Part shown: positions 32,788 through 42,179 of the stretch, piece by piece
Position numbering within the stretch: position 1 is the first letter of the stretch
Layout of the letters: each line of letters opens with the position of its first letter
Assembly: GCA_965223235.1 (NCBI GenBank)
Contig: CBDCVV010000005.1
Span: 1-64,000, forward strand
Source: UBA2589 sp965223235
GTDB lineage: Bacteria; Gemmatimonadota; Gemmatimonadetes; Longimicrobiales; Gaopeijiaceae
Direction: 5' to 3'
DNA: 64,000 bases
Notes under the pieces: model-generated
Told to the model about the DNA's origin: nothing
What the model saw: the letters and a program-made list of their open reading frames with translations, nothing else
The model's database searches: none
Made by a program: the position numbers and the translations under genes

Positions 32788-33237
32788 TTATGAACCGATC
32801 TCGATGGTGCGACTCTTCGCCGCCTCGGCCTTGGGCATGGTGATGGAGACCACACCGTTGGCGTAAGCTGCGGAGATCTTCGCGCTATCCACACGGCGAG
32901 GGAGCTTGAACGTACGAGTAAACGAGCCGAAGCGGCGCTCCCGGACGTGCCAGGTAAGATCCTCGCCGTCCTCCTCTCGGATCTCCGACTTCTCGCCACG
33001 CAGAGTGAGGACCCCGTCTTCGACCTCGATCTGGATATCCTCCTCGGCCATCCCCGGTAGATCCGCCGTCAGAGTCAGCTCCGTGGGGGACTCGTGGACG
33101 CTCACCGCCGGAGACCATCCGCTCCCCGATGGAGGAGTGAAGAGGGAGTCGTCAAAAAGCCGCGAGAGACGATTCGAGGAGAACTCCGGCCAGCCGGAGA
33201 GAGTCGGGTTCCGATACGTATATCTGGTCAGGGCCAT
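32788..33237 (-). CDS. Small heat shock protein, Hsp20 family
   Basis: The 149-aa protein has an alpha-crystallin domain (about 42-140): PAVSVHESPTELTLTADLPG, IQIEVEDGVLTLRGEKS, FGSFTRTFKLPRRVD and the C-terminal A-x-x-x-A-NGVVSITMPK, with a final R-T-I-E-I anchor resembling the IxI motif. It holds unfolding proteins in an ATP-independent manner. GGAGG is present before the ATG. A near-consensus sigma-54 promoter is 49 bp upstream, so it is probably controlled by RpoN and an enhancer-binding protein. Confidence 0.96.
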   Translation of the reverse strand: MALTRYTYRNPTLSGWPEFSSNRLSRLFDDSLFTPPSGSGWSPAVSVHESPTELTLTADLPGMAEEDIQIEVEDGVLTLRGEKSEIREEDGEDLTWHVRERRFGSFTRTFKLPRRVDSAKISAAYANGVVSITMPKAEAAKSRTIEIGS

Positions 33238-33285
33238 GGGATTCCTCCAGGTGGATGTACCTCTAGATCAGACACGCTCCGGAGG

Positions 33286-33301
33286 TGCAACCGACGTGCC
33301 A
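33286..33301 (-). promoter_or_regulatory. Sigma-54 (RpoN) promoter of hsp20
   Basis: On the minus strand TGGCACGTCGGTTGCA runs from 33301 to 33286: TGGCACG, four bases, TTGCA, matching the RpoN -24/-12 consensus at every fixed position. It predicts a start near 33275 and a leader of about 40 bases. Confidence 0.7.
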
Positions 33302-33389
33302 CTCTCAAGGCCACGAATCCTGCCAAAACGAACGGGCGCAACCAGTTACCGGCGCGACTTCCTGCCGGAACGGCCAAGGCGCCCCTACT

Positions 33390-34292
33390 CTACTGCCGTT
33401 TCGGCGTACCCTGGTGCTTGCGAGCCAGCTCGGCTGCGGCGGCAGCCACATCGAGGACCGCTGTGGAGACCGCCCACCCTGTCGCAGAGATCGTCGACGA
33501 GAGTTCCGCTGAAAGCGGACCTCCCTCCCCTGCCAGTCCACCGCTCAGATGTACCGAGTCACCTGGGGTGGCGAGGGTGCTCACGATCTCGAGCAGTTGG
33601 GCGAGCGCCCGGTCGCGGATCTCGACCGCCACCGCATCGCCACCGTCGGCAGCCGACAAGACGTGCGGCGCCAGGGCGGCGACATCCCTCTTCGAAGCGA
33701 GATCGACCCAGGCGACCAATCGCCGGGGGTCGGACAGATTACACGATTCGAGTAGAGTCGAGGTCAGAGACGTGTCAGGACCTCGACCATCGTGCGCACG
33801 GAGCACCGCGACGAGGCCCTCGATCCCGATCTTGTACCCGCTGCCCTCGTCGCCGAGCGAGCCCCCCCACCCTCCTGCTCGCGTCATGGACCCGTCCACC
33901 CCTCGGGCCCAACCGACAGATCCTGTCCCGGCGATGAGAAGTACGCCCGGAGCCTCCCCGAACGCCGCGTAATGGGCCGCGCGGGCATCCGACCCGACTT
34001 CCACAGAGTTGGAGAGCCCACTCGCCAGGAGTCCGTGCCGAACCGCATCGCGGACGTCGGGATCCCCCACGCCGGCCAGCCCTGCCCACAAACTCGTTAG
34101 CGGGTCGCTTTGCCCTGCGGACTTCATCGCTCGCGTCACGGCGTTGACGACCGCTCGAACTGTCGTCTCGGGCCCCGAAGCGGTCGCCACCGAGCCTCGC
34201 CCTTCGGCCCTCGACAGGATCTTGCCCACCGAATCGGTGACCACGGCTCGCACTCGGGTCCCACCGCCGTCGACGCCGGCGAACGTCGTCAC
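33390..34292 (-). CDS. BadF/BadG-type N-acetylglucosamine (or MurNAc) kinase
   Basis: The 300-aa protein belongs to the BadF/BadG/BcrA/BcrD ATPase family (FAGVDGGGTRVRAVV phosphate-binding start, LIAGTGSVGWARG, GWGGSLGDEGSGYKIG, HLSGGLAGEG). Members include N-acetylglucosamine kinase and MurK, which phosphorylates both GlcNAc and MurNAc. The start is GTG at 34292, overlapping the symporter stop by four bases (GTGA), which rules out the longer frame back to 34595. In this operon of two GH3 hexosaminidases and a sugar-type symporter, the likely role is phosphorylation of imported GlcNAc or MurNAc. No MurQ or NagA gene is in the window. Confidence 0.88.
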   Translation of the reverse strand: MTTFAGVDGGGTRVRAVVTDSVGKILSRAEGRGSVATASGPETTVRAVVNAVTRAMKSAGQSDPLTSLWAGLAGVGDPDVRDAVRHGLLASGLSNSVEVGSDARAAHYAAFGEAPGVLLIAGTGSVGWARGVDGSMTRAGGWGGSLGDEGSGYKIGIEGLVAVLRAHDGRGPDTSLTSTLLESCNLSDPRRLVAWVDLASKRDVAALAPHVLSAADGGDAVAVEIRDRALAQLLEIVSTLATPGDSVHLSGGLAGEGGPLSAELSSTISATGWAVSTAVLDVAAAAAELARKHQGTPKRQ

Positions 34293-35722
34293 TCGGCCCC
34301 AGTGCTCTCGAAGCGCCCGACGAGCGAACCCACGACGAAGGTGATGATCGAACCCACGAGGACGTACCACGGCCACGCCATCGCATCGCGGAGCAGGGTG
34401 ACTCCACCGATCCCCGCGGCGACACCCACCATCGCGGAGAGCTGCCCGGGCCGCTTCGTGAAGATGCCGAGTGCAAACGCACCCAGGAGTCCGCCATACA
34501 CCAAGGAGGCGATCCCCAGTGCGACCTCTACCGCCGATGTCCCCTCTGACAAGGGAATGAAGAGGATCGCCCCCGCGATGAGGAGTCCGGCCCAAACGAG
34601 GGTGAAGACTCTCCCCGCTCGCAGGATCCGCTCGTCATCGTCGCGAGCTCCTACCATGGGCGCCCAATAGTCGTAGGCCGTAGCAGAAGCGAGTGAGTTC
34701 ACAGAAGACGAGAGTGACGACATCGCGGCCGCGAACACACCGGCAATCAGAAGACCGGTCACGCCGGGTGGCAGCTGTTGGACGATAAACGTGGCAAAGA
34801 TCTCGTCCGACGAGTTGAAGGCGCGCCCCTCGTAGAAGCCCCACAGACCCAACCCGACGAGCAAGAAGAGGCAGAACTGGAAGATGACGACGACACCGCT
34901 ACCGACGATCGCCTTCTGGGCCGACCGCAAATCCGTACACGTGAGGAGCCGCTGCACGATCAGCTGGTCTGTACCGTGCGACGCCATCGTGAAGACAGCT
35001 CCTCCGAAGAGGCCCGCGAAGATCGTATACGGCACCGATGGATCGAACGAGAAGTCGACGAAGCGGGTCTTCCCCGCGACCACCGCCGCACCCCACACCT
35101 CTCCCCACCCCCCGGGCATAATCATCTGGATGGCCACGATCGCGACGACCGCCCCGAAGAGGTAGAGCCCCATCTGCAAGGCGTCGACCCACACCACCGC
35201 CTTAATCCCTCCGAAGTAGGTGTAGACGACCGTGAGTGCCCCGATCACCGCGATCGAGACCGGGTATGGCCATCCCGTGATCAGCGCGAGCGGAATCGCG
35301 GTCGCGAAGAGACGAACGGAGTCCGCGAAAAGCCTCGTCACCATGAAGATCGCCGACGTAAACCGACGCGCGCCGAGCCCGAAGCGATTTTCCAGAAGCT
35401 CGTACGCGGTCGTCAACGCCCCCGCGTAGTACGCAGGCAAGAGGAGCGTCGACACCAGAATGCGCCCCGCTAGGTATCCGAAGGTGAGTTGCAGAAAGAC
35501 GAGGCTGCCCACATACGAGACGCCCGGCACACTCAAGAACGTCAGCGTGCTCGTCTCGGTGGCGACCACCGAGAGCATGACCGCGACCCAAGGGAGAGAG
35601 CGGCTGCCCAAGAAGTAGTCCGTCCCCTTCGTCTGCCCTCGACCCAACCACGCACCCCACACGGTGACGCCCCCGAGGTAGGCGACCAAGACGACCAGAT
35701 CGAGCGTGGTGAAGCCGGTCAT
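34289..35722 (-). CDS. Sodium:solute symporter (SSS family)
   Basis: The 477-aa protein has about 13 membrane helices and SSS features: GTDYFLGSRSLPWVAVMLSVVATETSTLTFLSVPG, GITA-like sodium-site residues near VLLSSSVNSLASATAYDYW (SSLSSSVNSL), and helix pairs such as LVVLVAYLGGVTVWGAWLG. It sits between the GH3-beta-lactamase and the kinase with four-base overlaps on both sides (ATGA, GTGA). From context it is proposed to import amino sugars or muropeptide sugars driven by sodium; sequence alone cannot name the substrate. Confidence 0.92.
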   Translation of the reverse strand: MTGFTTLDLVVLVAYLGGVTVWGAWLGRGQTKGTDYFLGSRSLPWVAVMLSVVATETSTLTFLSVPGVSYVGSLVFLQLTFGYLAGRILVSTLLLPAYYAGALTTAYELLENRFGLGARRFTSAIFMVTRLFADSVRLFATAIPLALITGWPYPVSIAVIGALTVVYTYFGGIKAVVWVDALQMGLYLFGAVVAIVAIQMIMPGGWGEVWGAAVVAGKTRFVDFSFDPSVPYTIFAGLFGGAVFTMASHGTDQLIVQRLLTCTDLRSAQKAIVGSGVVVIFQFCLFLLVGLGLWGFYEGRAFNSSDEIFATFIVQQLPPGVTGLLIAGVFAAAMSSLSSSVNSLASATAYDYWAPMVGARDDDERILRAGRVFTLVWAGLLIAGAILFIPLSEGTSAVEVALGIASLVYGGLLGAFALGIFTKRPGQLSAMVGVAAGIGGVTLLRDAMAWPWYVLVGSIITFVVGSLVGRFESTGAE

Positions 35723-38700
35723 CGTTCGTCCCTCGGGGTGACGACCCGGTCCGTGATCGCTCGGACCGCCGCATCAGCCACGGCTCGGCGGATGGGAACG
35801 TGCTTCTGGTTCTCCCGAGTGGGGTGCACGCGGTTGGTCAGAAGAATCACCCAGAGATCGAGCTCGGGATCCATCCAGATGGACGTCCCCGTGTACCCCG
35901 TGTGCCCGAACGACTCGGACGAGATGTAGTCCCCACCCGACGAACGGCTCGACGGGGTGTCCCACCCTAGAGCCCGGCTCGACGTCTCGTCGTACCGGGT
36001 CGTGAAGTGGTCGAGCACGTTGCTCTCGACAATCCGCGTATCATCGGTGCGTCGGACCGGACACGGCTCGCCGGGAACCCCGTCGGGAGCACACCCGGGT
36101 GCGACCCCGTCGTTCAGCATCATCCGAGCGAACACCGAGAGGTCGACCGCAGTGCTGAACAAGCCGGCGTGACCTGCGACGCCACCCATGGCGTCGGCGT
36201 TCTCATCGTGCACTGTTCCCCACACCATCTCGTTGCGGTAGATCGTGTCGATCTCGGTGGCCGCGATTCGAGGGCGAAGCGACGCCGGCGGATTGTACCG
36301 CGTCTCGAGCATTCCCAACGGAGCCCAGAGCCGATCTGAGAGGAACGCATCGAGGGGCTGCCCAACGATCTCTTCGATGACCCACGCGAGTGTCATGATC
36401 CCGATATCCGAATACGCGGTCCGGGAACCCGGCTCGGTCTCGAGAGCCTCGTTTGCAGCCGCCTCTTTGTACGCCTCCATCCCGGAGAGGTCGTGGTACC
36501 AGGTACGGAAGGGAATCAACCCCGTACGGTGGATAAGCAGCTGTCGGACCGTCACCTCGTTCTTGCGAGCATCCCCTGCGGACCACCACGGGAGATAGCG
36601 CACGACCGGTGCATCGAGATCCAAACTCCCGTCGCCGACGAGCATCATCGTCGCGGTCGTCGTACCCACGACTTTCGACACGGACGCCAAGTCGAAGATC
36701 GACGTCGGCGTCACGGGGCGGCCCGTCCCGTATTGGAGCTCGCCGAAGCCGTCGAGCGTGACCAAGCGACCGCGCCGTCCGACCGCGACTGCCGCCCCCG
36801 AGAATGCCGAGTCCGCGATTCCCGCCAGCAAGATGGAGTCGATCACGGCGAGTCTCTCTTCGGACATCCCGACGGATGCCGGATCCGCGACACTCTGATC
36901 CCTGCCCCGTGGGCCACCCCCTCGTGCCGCCGCGATACCGGCCGCGACGACCGGGTCCTCTATTTCCAGCGTCGCGACCCGATCCACGACTTGGGCGCGA
37001 TCGAGGCCCTCGCCCAACGCATGGTAGGGTGGCAGGGCGATTGGGAGGCGCCCTGAGATCGGGGCTTCTCCGAAGAGGGCTGCGAGCGCTGCTCGCTGCG
37101 GCCGCTCACGGTCACCCCACGCCAGCAGGTAGCTCCCGACCGTGGGCGCGGCCGACAAGAGATACGGGTTCCCGAAAGAGATAAGCGCCGTCGGTTTCGC
37201 AGCCGCCGAACGTTCGATCAACGCACGGAGCGCCGCCGGGAGCGCGTCTTCACCGGAACCCGCGCCAGCGGACACGTACGCGGTAACGATGACCCGGTCC
37301 ACAGACTCGATCGCCGCCGCCGCCGCGGCCCAACCCGCCGAGTCTGTTCGCTCATCTATTCGAATCTCCCGTAGCTCGAAGACCCGGTCCACCAAACCGG
37401 CACCGAAGGCTCGGTTCGCCCACAACCGTGACGAGGGCGCGTACCGGATGTGAAGTGTAGGCGCGGTCGACAAAGGATCGAACGGAATGAGCCGTTCACG
37501 ATCGCGCACGAGTGTGATGGAGCGTGCGGCTGCGGTGTCTGCGAAGGCGGTATGCGCTCCGGAGCCCACCACGTCATCGACACCTTCGAGCGACGTGTAC
37601 CGATCGTAGTGCAGACCGAGACGAGCCTTGATCGCGAGGAGTCGACGGACCGACTCCTCGACCCGCGCACGCTCGATCCGTCCGTCCTCTACGGCCGAGA
37701 CGATCGCCGCGATCACCTCTGGAACCGCTTTCGGCGACAACACGACGTCCGAGCCCGCCTCTAGGGCCCGTATCGACGCTTCCTCGATCCCGAACATGTC
37801 CGTAACGCCGCGCATGGTCATCGCATCGGTAATCACGAGACCACCAAAGCCCAGGTCGTCGCGGAGTATGTCCGTCATCACCTCGGGGGCGAGGGTGGCT
37901 GGAGGAGCTGCCGGACCGAGAATCCCGGGCAGTTGCACGTGGGCGGTCATGATGGCGTCCACGCCTTCGTCGATCGCCGCCGCGAACGGGGCGAGCTCGA
38001 TCGCATCCAATCGCGCGCGGTCTCCACCTACCACCGGAATACCGATGTGCGAGTCGGTCGAGGTATCGCCGTGCCCCGGGAAGTGCTTCCCAGTCGTGAG
38101 CACTCCACCGTCCCGGGCCCCTCGAATGAAGGCTCGTCCCATCCGAGAAACGAGATCGGGATCGCCACCGAACGAGCGCGTCGCGACAACGGGGTTGTCC
38201 GGATTCGAGTTGACGTCGAGCACCGGTGCGAAGAGGAAGTGCACCCCGGTCGCTCGCGCCTCACGCGCCGTGATTCGCCCGTACTCGTACGCGAACCTCT
38301 CCTCTCCGATCGCGCCGAACGCCATGGTAGGCGGGAAGTCGGTGCCGCCGCCCTGTGCGAGCATCGACGGGAGGGCGAAGGTCCCGTTGAGGCGCATCCC
38401 AGGGCCCCCATTCTCGAAGTCGGCGGTGACCAGCAAGGGGACTCGAGCGCGTTCCTGCAGGGCGTTGAGCTTCGCGACGTAAGCATGCGGTGTCCCGATC
38501 GACGGCGAGACTCCGCCGATGGCATCGTCCTCGACCCAACTCCGCAGCGGCTCGAACTCTGGAGAAGACGGCGGGGCGTAGCCCCCAGGAATCCACTCGA
38601 TGATGAGTTGGCCTACGAGCTCTTCGATGGAAAGAGACGCAAGCGTCTCGTCGACCCACGCTTCACCGGCCGCGTCCAACGCCGGCGCGACGGCCGTCGT

Positions 38701-38877
38701 CCGAGGGGCGGACGGGTCCACTGTGGCCGCGGCTGGTGGTTCTGGAGCCGCTGGTACTTCCCGCGCCGCCGACGTGCACGTGGCGACCCACAGCGGAAGG
38801 AGAAGAGGAAGGAGCGCGCGGAAGGCCCGGCTACCGCCCCCCCACCCGTTGGGTCCTCGCGGGCACGATGAGTCCAT
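35719..38877 (-). CDS. Two-enzyme fusion: GH3 beta-N-acetylhexosaminidase plus class C beta-lactamase-like serine hydrolase
   Basis: The 1052-aa protein has a signal sequence (FRALLPLLLPLWVATC, possibly a lipoprotein), a GH3 N-domain (about 75-425) with KHFPGHGDTSTDSH at 264-277 (NagZ Asp-His dyad) and nucleophile Asp351 in LVITDAM, a GH3 C-domain (about 440-640), then a beta-lactamase/penicillin-binding serine hydrolase domain (about 665-1045) with SxxK as SVSK at 732-735, a YSD at 822-824 in place of Y-x-N, and HTG near the end. It could remove GlcNAc from wall fragments and cut or transfer D-amino peptides. Its start overlaps the preceding GH3 gene by 47 bp; ATG 38877 is the only usable start, and the 1096-aa longer frame lies fully inside that gene. 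Confidence 0.9.
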   Translation of the reverse strand: MDSSCPRGPNGWGGGSRAFRALLPLLLPLWVATCTSAAREVPAAPEPPAAATVDPSAPRTTAVAPALDAAGEAWVDETLASLSIEELVGQLIIEWIPGGYAPPSSPEFEPLRSWVEDDAIGGVSPSIGTPHAYVAKLNALQERARVPLLVTADFENGGPGMRLNGTFALPSMLAQGGGTDFPPTMAFGAIGEERFAYEYGRITAREARATGVHFLFAPVLDVNSNPDNPVVATRSFGGDPDLVSRMGRAFIRGARDGGVLTTGKHFPGHGDTSTDSHIGIPVVGGDRARLDAIELAPFAAAIDEGVDAIMTAHVQLPGILGPAAPPATLAPEVMTDILRDDLGFGGLVITDAMTMRGVTDMFGIEEASIRALEAGSDVVLSPKAVPEVIAAIVSAVEDGRIERARVEESVRRLLAIKARLGLHYDRYTSLEGVDDVVGSGAHTAFADTAAARSITLVRDRERLIPFDPLSTAPTLHIRYAPSSRLWANRAFGAGLVDRVFELREIRIDERTDSAGWAAAAAAIESVDRVIVTAYVSAGAGSGEDALPAALRALIERSAAAKPTALISFGNPYLLSAAPTVGSYLLAWGDRERPQRAALAALFGEAPISGRLPIALPPYHALGEGLDRAQVVDRVATLEIEDPVVAAGIAAARGGGPRGRDQSVADPASVGMSEERLAVIDSILLAGIADSAFSGAAVAVGRRGRLVTLDGFGELQYGTGRPVTPTSIFDLASVSKVVGTTTATMMLVGDGSLDLDAPVVRYLPWWSAGDARKNEVTVRQLLIHRTGLIPFRTWYHDLSGMEAYKEAAANEALETEPGSRTAYSDIGIMTLAWVIEEIVGQPLDAFLSDRLWAPLGMLETRYNPPASLRPRIAATEIDTIYRNEMVWGTVHDENADAMGGVAGHAGLFSTAVDLSVFARMMLNDGVAPGCAPDGVPGEPCPVRRTDDTRIVESNVLDHFTTRYDETSSRALGWDTPSSRSSGGDYISSESFGHTGYTGTSIWMDPELDLWVILLTNRVHPTRENQKHVPIRRAVADAAVRAITDRVVTPRDER

Positions 38878-40750
38878 CGCCGATATCGAAGAGGGGCGGG
38901 ATCCGTGTAGGCACCCTACCCGTGATCTGCGTTTGACCGAGAAGGGCTTTCGCCGCGGCACGTTGACTCGCTTCGGATCCATTCCAGGCCAGTAGATACG
39001 ATTGCACATCGGGGAAGTCCATCACGACGTACGGATTGCCGAAGGAGATTACCGTGTGCGGCACTCCGATGCGATCCAATTCGCCAATGAAGTCGACGAG
39101 GTCTTCCGGAAGCGTGAAACGTCCTGAGACGTTCACCGACGTCAAATAGGTGCTCACGACGACGTAGGCCTGATTCCGAGCGCGGTTCGCGAGCGCCTGG
39201 TAGACACTCTCTTGGGTGTCGCTCGACAGCTCTACGGAGGTGAGCCTCGGATACGTCTGACGGAGGGCCCGATTGAAATGCCGCCCCGCGAGTACATCCG
39301 AAGATCGCCGATACGAGACGGACATGACCCGAGCGGAGCGAGTACCGGCGAGCGGAAGGAGATCTCCCTCGTTTCGCAGGAGCGTGATCGAATGCTCGGC
39401 GATCCGGTCCGCAACCTCCACGTGCTCAGGGACGCCTACATGTTCGGCCACCTGATCCATCGCCACGAAACGATCGCGATGGATGCCGACCTGTTCCTTC
39501 ATACGGAGGATCCGCAGCACGGACTCGTCGAGCCGGCCCTCCGAGAGTCGACCAGAGCGGACCGCGGCCACGATGCCCTCTACCGCACTTCGGACGGAGA
39601 GCGGCATAAGGATGACGTCGGCTCCAGCGATGAGCGCACGCACTGCGGCTTCACCGGAGTTGTGCTGTCGCGAGATGGCGCGCATGTCCATGGCGTCGGT
39701 GAAGACGATGCCGTCGAAGCCCATCTGACCTCGCAGGACGTTGGTCAGCACCTCCGACGACAGCGTCGAGGGCTCCAAGACACCACCGTTCAACGAAGGA
39801 ACGGAGATATGGGCGGTCATGATCGCTTCCATTCCGGCGTCGATCGCCGCCTGGAAGGGACGAAGCTCGACCGAATCCATGCGAGCTCGGTTGTGCCGGA
39901 TCACCGGCAAGGCCACGTGTGAATCGGTCTCGGTATCCCCGTGTCCCGGAAAGTGCTTCCCCGTGGCGATGGCACCATTCTCGGTGACCCCTCGGATGAA
40001 CTCGATCCCCATCTCCGCGACCTGATCGGGATCCTCACCAAAGGACCGCACGTTGATAATCGGGTTCGACGGGTTGTTGTTCACGTCGAGAACCGGAGCG
40101 AACGGCACGTGAACACCCATGGCCCGAGCTTCGATCGCCGTGACGCGCCCCATCTCGTAGGCGAGTTCTTCCCTGCCTGTGGCTCCGACCGCCATCAGAG
40201 ACGGAAAGTCGGTGGCGCCGCCCAGATCGATCGTCCCAGGCATATAAATGGCGCCGCGCATTCGGAAGCCGGCGCCGGTTTCGAGGTCGGCCGCGACTAG
40301 GAGTGGGATCTTCGCATGGCTCTGGAGGTCGTTGAGCTTGGCCGCGACCTCGAACGGTGTCCCGACCGACATGATCACTCCGCCGACTCCATGGTCTTCG
40401 ACGAAGCCGGTGACCCGGTCGTGGCTTTCGGAGCCCTTCGGTGCGAAGTCGCCCAAGACCCATGGCATGATGACCTGCCCGGCCTTCTCCTCCAGCGTCA
40501 GTTCACCGAGCGTGAGCTCCGCCCATCCGCTGGCGGCGACGACCGGCTCCAGATCGAGTTCGTCGCGAGACGGTGGCATTCGCTCCGTCGCGGCCAAGCT
40601 GTCTAGCGTCGACTCGAGCCGCGGGAAGTCGGTGACAATGTCGGGATAGACGGGTCCGGGCGGTGCCCCACCCCCACACGACGCCAACGCTCCCACGAGT
40701 AGGGTGGGGGCGCCCAAACGAACCAAGTTGCGAGGTCGAATCGGGAGCAT
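38831..40750 (-). CDS. GH3 beta-N-acetylhexosaminidase lipoprotein (NagZ-like)
   Basis: The 639-aa lipoprotein (VGALASCGGG, lipobox LASC at Cys25) has a GH3 N-domain (about 75-440) with KHFPGHGDTETDSH at 265-278 and nucleophile Asp352 in IVFTDAMDM, and a GH3 C-domain (about 450-630). The KH-F-PGHG-x4-DSH pattern is that of NagZ, which hydrolyses GlcNAc from GlcNAc-anhydroMurNAc or muropeptides. It is first in the operon GH3, GH3-lactamase, symporter, kinase. ATG 40750 is used over the longer frame to 40822, which overlaps the NamZ promoter region. Divergent from namZ by 70 bp. Confidence 0.92.
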   Translation of the reverse strand: MLPIRPRNLVRLGAPTLLVGALASCGGGAPPGPVYPDIVTDFPRLESTLDSLAATERMPPSRDELDLEPVVAASGWAELTLGELTLEEKAGQVIMPWVLGDFAPKGSESHDRVTGFVEDHGVGGVIMSVGTPFEVAAKLNDLQSHAKIPLLVAADLETGAGFRMRGAIYMPGTIDLGGATDFPSLMAVGATGREELAYEMGRVTAIEARAMGVHVPFAPVLDVNNNPSNPIINVRSFGEDPDQVAEMGIEFIRGVTENGAIATGKHFPGHGDTETDSHVALPVIRHNRARMDSVELRPFQAAIDAGMEAIMTAHISVPSLNGGVLEPSTLSSEVLTNVLRGQMGFDGIVFTDAMDMRAISRQHNSGEAAVRALIAGADVILMPLSVRSAVEGIVAAVRSGRLSEGRLDESVLRILRMKEQVGIHRDRFVAMDQVAEHVGVPEHVEVADRIAEHSITLLRNEGDLLPLAGTRSARVMSVSYRRSSDVLAGRHFNRALRQTYPRLTSVELSSDTQESVYQALANRARNQAYVVVSTYLTSVNVSGRFTLPEDLVDFIGELDRIGVPHTVISFGNPYVVMDFPDVQSYLLAWNGSEASQRAAAKALLGQTQITGRVPTRIPPLFDIGDGLIVPARTQRVGGR

Positions 40751-40820
40751 CACAAGAACGAGGGGGGGGTGCGAGTCGAACGTCGTTGACGGATTCCAAT
40801 GTGGCGCAAAAGCTTGCCTC

Positions 40821-42179
40821 ATGTCACGAACAAAGTTTCAGACCGTATCGCGGCGCCCCGCGGCGCAGCCTCGCCCGTCCTTCGTCCTACCCCGACGAAG
40901 CGTCGGGTTCGCACTGCTCGCGGCCCTCGCCGGCACAGCGTGCGATGCGGGTCCAGAATCCGACACGGCGGCCGCCACGGTTTCCGACCCGACCGAGTCC
41001 CTCTCTTCGACCCGGGTCGGCATCGAGGTCCTTCTGCGCGACTCGCTACATCTCGTGCAAGGCCAGCGGGTCGGACTGGTGACGAACCACACGGGGATCT
41101 ACTGGGCCTCCGAAGACGCGGCGGGCGAGAAGACGACGGCGAGTGTCATCGACGCCCTGGTCGACGCGCCCGGGGTGGAGGTCGTCGCGCTCTTCGGACC
41201 TGAACACGGCCTTCGAGGGGAGGAAGAGGCCGGAGCCCGCGTGGACGACAGCGTCGACGAACGGACGGGAATTCCGATCCATTCGCTCTACGGCGCCACC
41301 CTTCGGCCTACGCCCGAGATGTTGGAGGGGATCGACGTCCTCGTCTTCGACATGCAAGACATCGGGGCGCGGTACTACACATACGTCTCGACGATGGCAT
41401 ACGCGATGGAAGCCGCGGGCGAAGCCGGGATCCGCTTCGTCGTACTCGATCGACCCAACCCGATTCGAGGCGACGTCGTTCAGGGATCGATGTTGGAGCC
41501 GGACTTCTCGACCTTCGTGGGCTTGTACCCCGTCCCGATGAGGCACGGCATGACGGCCGGTGAGCTGGCCCGCATGTACGTCGGTGAGTTCGGAATCGAT
41601 GTGGAATTGAGCGTGGTTCCCATGGATGGTTGGAATCGCTCGATGATATTCGATGAGACCGGTCTCCCTTGGGTCGCGCCCTCGCCGAATATGCCCGACG
41701 TGGCGAGCGCCCTGGCGTACCCGGGCACGTGCCTCTTCGAAGGAACCCCTCTATCCGTGGGGCGCGGCACGGATCGTGCTTTCCAATGGGTGGGGGCGCC
41801 GTGGCTCGACGGGGGTGCGCTCGCGGACCGACTCAACGAGTACGGGATCCCGGGCGTTCGCTTCGAGGCCGTGCGCTTCACCCCGGAAGGGCCAGGAGAC
41901 GGGAAGTTCGATGGCGTGGAGGTGGAAGGCGTGAGGTTGGTAGCGGAGAACACGGCGTATGACGCGCCTCGAGCCGCAGTCGCGATGCTCGTCGAGACAC
42001 TGGCAGCGTCAGGAGATCAATGGGATTTCCGGGTGGCGCACTTCGACCGGCTGGCCGGTACGGACGCCCTGCGCTTCGGACTCGAGGCAGGCGCAGGAGT
42101 CGATGAGCTGACGGCGTTATGGGATACCGGTGTGACCGCGTTCGAGGAAAGACGCGCCCCGTACCTCCTCTACCGATGA
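40821..42179 (+). CDS. namZ: Exo-beta-N-acetylmuramidase NamZ (GH171, DUF1343)
   Basis: The 452-aa protein has an N-terminal hydrophobic signal (FALLAALAGTACD; weak lipobox) and the DUF1343 fold: GLVTNHTGI (around 85-92), FGPEHGLRGEEEAG (125-138), VFDMQDIGARYYTYV (175-189), VLDRPNPIRG, and SPNMPDVASALAYPGTCLFEG. NamZ (family GH171, defined on the Bacillus and Tannerella enzymes) releases MurNAc from the non-reducing end of wall glycans or from MurNAc-GlcNAc. The M14 gene starts on its stop. It is divergent from the GH3 operon, which would yield the alternate GlcNAc ends. Confidence 0.93.
   Translation: MSRTKFQTVSRRPAAQPRPSFVLPRRSVGFALLAALAGTACDAGPESDTAAATVSDPTESLSSTRVGIEVLLRDSLHLVQGQRVGLVTNHTGIYWASEDAAGEKTTASVIDALVDAPGVEVVALFGPEHGLRGEEEAGARVDDSVDERTGIPIHSLYGATLRPTPEMLEGIDVLVFDMQDIGARYYTYVSTMAYAMEAAGEAGIRFVVLDRPNPIRGDVVQGSMLEPDFSTFVGLYPVPMRHGMTAGELARMYVGEFGIDVELSVVPMDGWNRSMIFDETGLPWVAPSPNMPDVASALAYPGTCLFEGTPLSVGRGTDRAFQWVGAPWLDGGALADRLNEYGIPGVRFEAVRFTPEGPGDGKFDGVEVEGVRLVAENTAYDAPRAAVAMLVETLAASGDQWDFRVAHFDRLAGTDALRFGLEAGAGVDELTALWDTGVTAFEERRAPYLLYR

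Noticed and set aside
33390..34595. 401-aa version of the BadF kinase
   Set aside because: The extra 101 residues overlap the symporter gene and are Arg/Gly-rich; the GTG at 34292 overlaps the symporter stop and starts the conserved DGGGT motif.
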